A stretch of 64,000 bases of DNA from Myxococcaceae bacterium (GTDB lineage: Bacteria > Myxococcota > Myxococcia > Myxococcales > Myxococcaceae): the NCBI GenBank assembly GCA_016926755.1, contig JAFGNZ010000184.1, positions 1 to 64,000 of the forward strand, in the 5' to 3' direction. The position numbers and the translations under genes are program-made. Positions 59,947 to 64,000 of the stretch are shown piece after piece. The notes under the pieces were generated by a model. It did not search any database and was not told the DNA's origin. It saw only the letters and a program-made list of their open reading frames with translations. The stretch's first letter is position 1. Each line of letters starts with the position of its first letter.

Positions 59947-61380
59947 ATGGGTGGCGACGACCTCATCGCACAGACCGTGCTCTCCAGCGCCTCCCCAGGT
60001 GACGCGATGCGAGGCGCTCAGGAGGCCTGGGAAGGTGCAGTCCTGGGCAACTACCAGCTCGAGCGGTTGCTGGGCGAGGGCTCCATGGGCCGCGTCTTCC
60101 AGGCGCGCCATGTCCGGCTGGGGCGGCAGGTGGCGCTCAAGGTGCTCCGCCCCCAGCACGCTCTGGATGGTGGCTTCGTCCGGCGCTTCTTCCAGGAGGC
60201 GCGCTCCGTCAACCAGATCAACCACGAGCACATCGTGGAGATCTTCGACTTCGTCGAGGAGCCGGAGCGGGGCCACGTCTTCTGTGTGATGGAGCTGCTG
60301 CGCGGGCAGAGCCTCGCCTCGGTGTTGAGCGAGGAGAAGCTGTCCCTCGCGCGCATCCAGCGCATTGGCGTGCAGGTGTGCGCGGCGCTCGGCGCTGCCC
60401 ACAAGGTGGGCGTGGTGCACCGGGATGTGAAGCCGGACAACCTCTTCCTCGTCCATCGCAGCGGCCAGGCGGACTTCGTGAAGGTCCTGGACTTCGGCGT
60501 GGCGAAGATCCTCACCTCCGAGGGTACGGGCAACACCCTGGACGGCACCATCATCGGCACGCCGACGTACATGGCCCCGGAGCAGGCCGCCGGGCTGCCG
60601 GTGGATCACCGCGCGGACATCTACGCGGTGGGCAACCTGCTCTACGAGATGCTGGCGGGGCGCCCGCCGTTCCAGGCGCCCGCCTTCGGCCAGCTGGTGG
60701 TGCAGATCATCACGCAGGCGCCGCCGCCGCTGCCAGACACTCTGGCCTCGGGCGAGCCGATGCCACGGGCCCTGGCGGAGCTGGTGCTGCGCTGCCTGGC
60801 CAAGGATCCGGCCGATCGGCCCCAGGGGCTCGAGGAGGTGACGACGGCGCTGCTGACGCTGGGCGCCGCGCCGGCCGCGCTGCCGCCCGTGGAGGACGAG
60901 GAGATCCCCACCCGGCGCACGCTGATGAAGCCGGACTCGTGGCTGCTGCACCCGCGCCTGCCAGTGCTGTTAGGGGGCATGGCGCTGGCGATGCTGGCGG
61001 GCGCGCTCACCTGGAGCGGGTTGGAGCGGCTGCTCCGGTCAGGCGAGGCCCCGGCGGCGGCCTCGCTGGCCTCGTCCCCCATCACCCTCATGGTGCGCAC
61101 CATGCCCGAGGGGGCGCGGGTGGTCCGCGTGGACACGGGCGAGGCGCTCGGCGTCACCCCGCTGGTGAAGGAGCTGCCGCGCGCGGAGGCCTCCCTGGGG
61201 TTGCGCGTGGAGCTTGCGGGCTACGTGCCCCTGGAGCGTGAGGTGCGGCTGGACTCCCACGCCGTCATCGAGGTTCCTCTGGCCAAGGCGCAGCAGGCCC
61301 CGCCGAACCGCGAGCCGGCGAAAGCTGCCCCGCGCAAGGAGATGAAGCGCGATGACCTCATCGATCCTTTCGCGCAGTAA
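59947..61380 (+). CDS. Hanks-type Ser/Thr protein kinase with transmembrane segment and PEGA tail
   Basis: A 477-residue kinase. The catalytic domain spans about 36-300 with all key residues: LLGEGSMGRV loop, VALK (Lys at 65), FFQEARSV (Glu), HRDVKPDN (Asp at about 160), DFGVAK (Asp at about 182) and GTPTYMAPEQ. A transmembrane helix at about 337-358 is followed by an external PEGA unit (MVRTMPEGARVVRVDTGE). It would sense the envelope and signal inside. An ATG at 60007 (MRGAQEAWEG) is an alternative start with AGGTGA nearby. The end overlaps the start of the next TPR gene by 29 bases. Neighbouring lipoproteins may be ligands or targets, by inference. Confidence 0.93.
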   Translation: MGGDDLIAQTVLSSASPGDAMRGAQEAWEGAVLGNYQLERLLGEGSMGRVFQARHVRLGRQVALKVLRPQHALDGGFVRRFFQEARSVNQINHEHIVEIFDFVEEPERGHVFCVMELLRGQSLASVLSEEKLSLARIQRIGVQVCAALGAAHKVGVVHRDVKPDNLFLVHRSGQADFVKVLDFGVAKILTSEGTGNTLDGTIIGTPTYMAPEQAAGLPVDHRADIYAVGNLLYEMLAGRPPFQAPAFGQLVVQIITQAPPPLPDTLASGEPMPRALAELVLRCLAKDPADRPQGLEEVTTALLTLGAAPAALPPVEDEEIPTRRTLMKPDSWLLHPRLPVLLGGMALAMLAGALTWSGLERLLRSGEAPAAASLASSPITLMVRTMPEGARVVRVDTGEALGVTPLVKELPRAEASLGLRVELAGYVPLEREVRLDSHAVIEVPLAKAQQAPPNREPAKAAPRKEMKRDDLIDPFAQ

Positions 61381-62101
61381 GGGCTGGCGGTTGTGCGCCG
61401 TGCTGTTCGTGCTGTGGGGGGTGGCGCCCCTGCCCGCGGTGGGCGCGGAGATCTCCGCGGAGGCGAAGGCCCAGGCGCGCGTGAAGTTCGACGAGGGCAA
61501 CGCAGCCTACGCGCGCGGTGAGTTCCGCCAGGCGCTGGAGGCGTTCGATGCGGCGTATCAGCTCGCGCCTCTGCCGGGCTTCCTCTTCAACGTGGCCCAG
61601 TGCCACCGCCAATTGGGCAACTTCGAGCGCGCCGCCTTCTTCTATCGGCGCTACCTGGCCCTCTCCGAGAAGGAGCCCGCCAACGCGGAGCTGGTGAAGG
61701 GGCTGATCGCGGAGATGGACGCCCAGGCGCAACGGGAGCCCGCGAGCCGCGCCGGGCGAGAGGGGCCCGCGGCGCAGGCGAAGGCGGTGGAGAAGGAGCG
61801 CCCCGCGGCGGTGCCCGTGAAGGGGCCGGAGGCGAGCGGAGCGCCGCGGCGGGTGAAGGAGGCCGAGCAGCGGGCCCTGGACCTCCGCAAGCGCCGCTCA
61901 CTCTCGACGGCACCGAAGGGGCTGCCGCCGGCGGCGGTGCCAGCGGCGCCCGGGCCCGGGAAGAAGGAATCGCTGACGCGCAAGTGGTGGGTGTGGGCGG
62001 GGGCTGGGGTGGCGGCGGCCCTGGTGACGGGAGGCATCATCTATGCCACCACCGCTTCGGAGCCCCGCCCTACGACGCTGGGCACCATCCCGGTGCGCTG
62101 A
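61352..62101 (+). CDS. Exported TPR protein with C-terminal membrane helix
   Basis: A 249-residue protein whose start overlaps the kinase gene by 29 bases, implying coupling. A signal peptide covers about residues 10-31 (VLWGVAPLPAVGA). TPR repeats follow at about 40-130 (FDEGNAAYARGEFRQALEAF, then LAPLPGFLFNVAQCHRQL). An Ala/Pro/Lys linker leads to a hydrophobic helix at about 214-232. This TPR-linker-helix layout is common in myxobacterial operons with kinases, and the protein may sit in the periplasm tethered to the inner membrane. It is a likely partner of the kinase, by position. Confidence 0.82.
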   Translation: MTSSILSRSKGWRLCAVLFVLWGVAPLPAVGAEISAEAKAQARVKFDEGNAAYARGEFRQALEAFDAAYQLAPLPGFLFNVAQCHRQLGNFERAAFFYRRYLALSEKEPANAELVKGLIAEMDAQAQREPASRAGREGPAAQAKAVEKERPAAVPVKGPEASGAPRRVKEAEQRALDLRKRRSLSTAPKGLPPAAVPAAPGPGKKESLTRKWWVWAGAGVAAALVTGGIIYATTASEPRPTTLGTIPVR

Positions 62102-62106
62102 AGCCC

Positions 62107-62652
62107 TCAGCCGGTCTGGGAGGAGGAGAGCTGCGCGCTGAGGCTGGCGCCGAGCCGGTCGAGGCGGGAGTAGAAGCTCGCCACGTCATGGAAGGTGAGC
62201 CGCACGTCCCCCAGCTCGAGCCGGGCTCCGGGCATGAGCGGGACGGGGCGGCCGGGCTCCAGCTCCACGCCATCGAGCTTCACCGGGCTCGCCTTGGGGA
62301 GGGCCTCGACCAGCCACTGCCCGTACGCGCTGGTGCGCAGCACCAGGTGCTCGCGCGAGACGGTGGCATCGTTGATCACGAACGCGTTGTGCGAGGCCCG
62401 TCCCAGCGGCAGCGCCTGGGGCGTCTCGCCGACCGAGACCAGCTCGAAGCAGAGCGCATCGCCCGCGGGCAGGCAGTCGCGCAGCTCCGCCGCCGGAAGC
62501 TGGGTGGCCGCGATGTTCTGCCGCCCGGTCTCCGGCACGTTCCACGCACCGGACTCCCACACCAGCCACGGGTGGGGGTAGCGGGCCCGGAACTTTTCCT
62601 TGAGAACCAGGTGCTGACGGACGAGGAGGGAAAGCAGGAGGGAGCGCGCCAT
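62107..62652 (-). CDS. FHA domain protein
   Basis: A 181-residue cytoplasmic protein. Residues about 75-165 form a forkhead-associated domain (LPLGRASHNAFVINDATVSREHLVLR). It has the Gly-Arg, the Ser and the His-containing loop that read phosphothreonine. The first 70 residues are an unknown basic/aromatic segment. The start at 62652 was preferred; in-frame starts up to 62685 are possible. It lies 183 bases downstream of the kinase at the right edge on the same strand, so it may read that kinase's products. Its stop converges on the TPR gene at five bases. Confidence 0.85.
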   Translation of the reverse strand: MARSLLLSLLVRQHLVLKEKFRARYPHPWLVWESGAWNVPETGRQNIAATQLPAAELRDCLPAGDALCFELVSVGETPQALPLGRASHNAFVINDATVSREHLVLRTSAYGQWLVEALPKASPVKLDGVELEPGRPVPLMPGARLELGDVRLTFHDVASFYSRLDRLGASLSAQLSSSQTG

Positions 62653-62835
62653 GGGAGAATGGTAATCACCAGAGCCCATGCTCACGCAGTTGTCCAGGCG
62701 CTCAGGTGTCCACGAATGGGCGAAACCCCGCGGCTGGGTGTTCGGTCTGTCTACCTCACAGCACGTGGCGGGTGGAGGTGCATACCGCCAAGGCCAGGGC
62801 CGCCCGCGCTGGTGATGAGGGCGGCGCTCCCCGCT

Positions 62836-64000
62836 CTACCCGGAGCGTGAGAGGAGCTGGCCGGGGGTACCGGAGAGGAACGTAGGAGAGGAGGCTGAAT
62901 CGGTCTCCGGGCGCGCCTGGAGCAGCGCCTGCTGCGTCGCGTAGGCCAGCGCCGTCTGCCCCTGGGGGAAGGGCGCCGCCTCTCCCGTGAGCGCCAGGAG
63001 CTGCTGGCGCACCTCGGCGCCCGTGGCGGTGCGGCGCTTCACGTCGCGCTCCAGCAGCCCCATCACCACCGCGTCCAGCTCGGGGGGCACCTCCGGGCGA
63101 AGCTGTGAGGGCGGCACCAGCTCCTGCTCCACCACGGCGCGCATCAGCTCCAGCTCATCCTGCCCCGCCAGCAGGCGTTGGCCGGTGAGCGCCTCGTGCA
63201 GCGTGAGGCCCAGGGCGAACAGGTCCGACCGCCCGTCGAGGCGCTGGTTGTAGACCTGCTCCGGGGACATGTACCCCAGCTTGCCGCGGATGTTGCCGGC
63301 CACGGTGAGCTGCGCGCGCGCCGTGTCTCGAGCAATCCCGAAGTCAGACAGCTTCACCTCGCCGATGCGGGACACCAGCACGTTGGGCGGGTTCACGTCG
63401 CGGTGGATCAGGTGCAGCGGATCGCCGTTACGGCCCGTCCGCTGGTGCAGGTAGTCCAGCGCCGCGGCCAGCTCCGCGCCCAGGAAGGCGACGGCGCCCG
63501 GTGGCAGCCCCTTCCAGCTCAGCGCCCGCAGCACCGTGCTCAGCGGCAGCCCATCCACGTACTCCATGGCCAGGAAATAGGTGTTGCCGTGCCGCCCGAG
63601 ATCAAACACCTGGACGATGTTGGGGTGGTGCAGCGTGGAGCACAGCTCCGCCTCGCGGCGGAAGAGGGAGACGAACTCCGCGTCGTCCGCGTACGAGGGG
63701 AGGATGCGCTTGAGGGCCACCTGCTTCTCGAAGCCGCCCTCCGGGCTGTAGGTGGCGCGGTACACCTCCGCCATGCCGCCGGAGCCGATGCGCTCGTGCA
63801 GCATGTACTTGCCCATCACCTCCTGCTCGCGCAGCGCGGCCAGCGCCTGCTCCGTCTTGCTCAGGAAGTGCCGCGCGAGGATGGCGGTGGCCACCCCGGA
63901 GCTGAAGAGGAACACCGAGCGCATGATGATGAAGGGTGGGGTGAGCGTGAGCAGCGGCTGCTCGGGCATCAGCGGAAGGACGAAGAAGAAGTAGAGCAGC
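62836..64000 (-). CDS. Membrane-linked Ser/Thr protein kinase (5' end outside window)
   Basis: The reading frame is open to the right edge and its true start lies beyond it. At least 388 residues are visible. The first ~55 are hydrophobic (LLYFFFVLPLMPEQ, then IIMRSVFLFSSGVATAILA), indicating transmembrane helices before the kinase. The kinase domain begins with YMLHERIGSGGMAEVYRAT, VALK and RREAELCSTL. The catalytic loop reads HRDVNPPN, with Asn where Lys is usual, then SDFGIAR and GYMSPEQ. Several myxobacterial kinases vary at this Lys. The tail after the kinase is short and Gln/Ser rich. The FHA gene follows on the same strand. Confidence 0.9.
   Translation of the reverse strand, partial: LLYFFFVLPLMPEQPLLTLTPPFIIMRSVFLFSSGVATAILARHFLSKTEQALAALREQEVMGKYMLHERIGSGGMAEVYRATYSPEGGFEKQVALKRILPSYADDAEFVSLFRREAELCSTLHHPNIVQVFDLGRHGNTYFLAMEYVDGLPLSTVLRALSWKGLPPGAVAFLGAELAAALDYLHQRTGRNGDPLHLIHRDVNPPNVLVSRIGEVKLSDFGIARDTARAQLTVAGNIRGKLGYMSPEQVYNQRLDGRSDLFALGLTLHEALTGQRLLAGQDELELMRAVVEQELVPPSQLRPEVPPELDAVVMGLLERDVKRRTATGAEVRQQLLALTGEAAPFPQGQTALAYATQQALLQARPETDSASSPTFLSGTPGQLLSRSG

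Noticed and set aside
1-64000. CRISPR arrays, rRNA, tRNA or full insertion sequences
   Set aside because: I saw no regularly spaced repeats, no cloverleaf-like gene in the short gaps, and no transposase.

Overview
The window reads as a chromosomal segment of a myxobacterium of the Cystobacterineae (Archangium, Cystobacter, Stigmatella or Myxococcus relatives). The reasons are very high G+C with G/C-ending codons, Hanks-type Ser/Thr kinases, many lipoproteins, MopE-like Asp/Cys-rich lipoproteins, AgmX/PglI-like modules, a TonB domain fused to a TonB-dependent receptor, an S46 peptidase and large PEGA/TPR proteins. Genes are densely packed on both strands. I saw no rRNA, tRNA, CRISPR array or complete insertion sequence. 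The species call is inference.

Layout. 0-5.9 kb: a probable acyl-CoA dehydrogenase start, small membrane proteins, an FRG-domain protein, the 3' remnant of a response-regulator receiver domain, a TPR lipoprotein and two unknowns. 5.9-14.5 kb: a very large VIT/vWA/DUF2135 lipoprotein, an MFS exporter, an AEC permease preceded by a LysR C-terminal remnant, and several small unknowns. 14.8-20.3 kb: a bacterial alpha-2-macroglobulin split into two translationally coupled genes. 20.3-24.9 kb: hydrolases and exported enzymes (alpha/beta hydrolase, NTF2-like, erythromycin-esterase-like, chalcone-isomerase-like, exported SAM hydroxide adenosyltransferase).

25.0-33.5 kb is an orphan type VI secretion effector island: VgrG, a TPR protein, a PAAR-RHS polymorphic toxin with a CdiA-type nuclease-like tip, and an overlapping Cys-rich candidate immunity gene. 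G+C falls inside the RHS shell and recovers after the immunity gene. 33.7-38.1 kb: OmpA-like lipoprotein, TonB/TonB-receptor fusion and partner lipoprotein. 38-44.5 kb: Hsp70-like protein, Gln/Ala-rich lipoprotein, SelO, GST with monoamine-oxidase-like enzyme, hotdog protein. 44.5-47.6 kb is a second lower-G+C patch: an HNH endonuclease, possibly modification-dependent, diverging from two tandem trypsin-like lipoproteins.

47.6-56.9 kb: lipase, S46 peptidase, degenerate class III cyclase, GST, HAD hydrolase, chemoreceptor, host-attachment-family protein, M20 peptidase. 56.9-64 kb: a cell-envelope signalling cluster of PEGA protein, two MopE-like lipoproteins, a transmembrane kinase with a PEGA tail, an overlapping TPR protein, an FHA protein and a second membrane kinase running off the window. 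The strongest candidates for new biology are the T6SS toxin/immunity tip, the split macroglobulin with AgmX-like inserts, and the HNH/protease patch.
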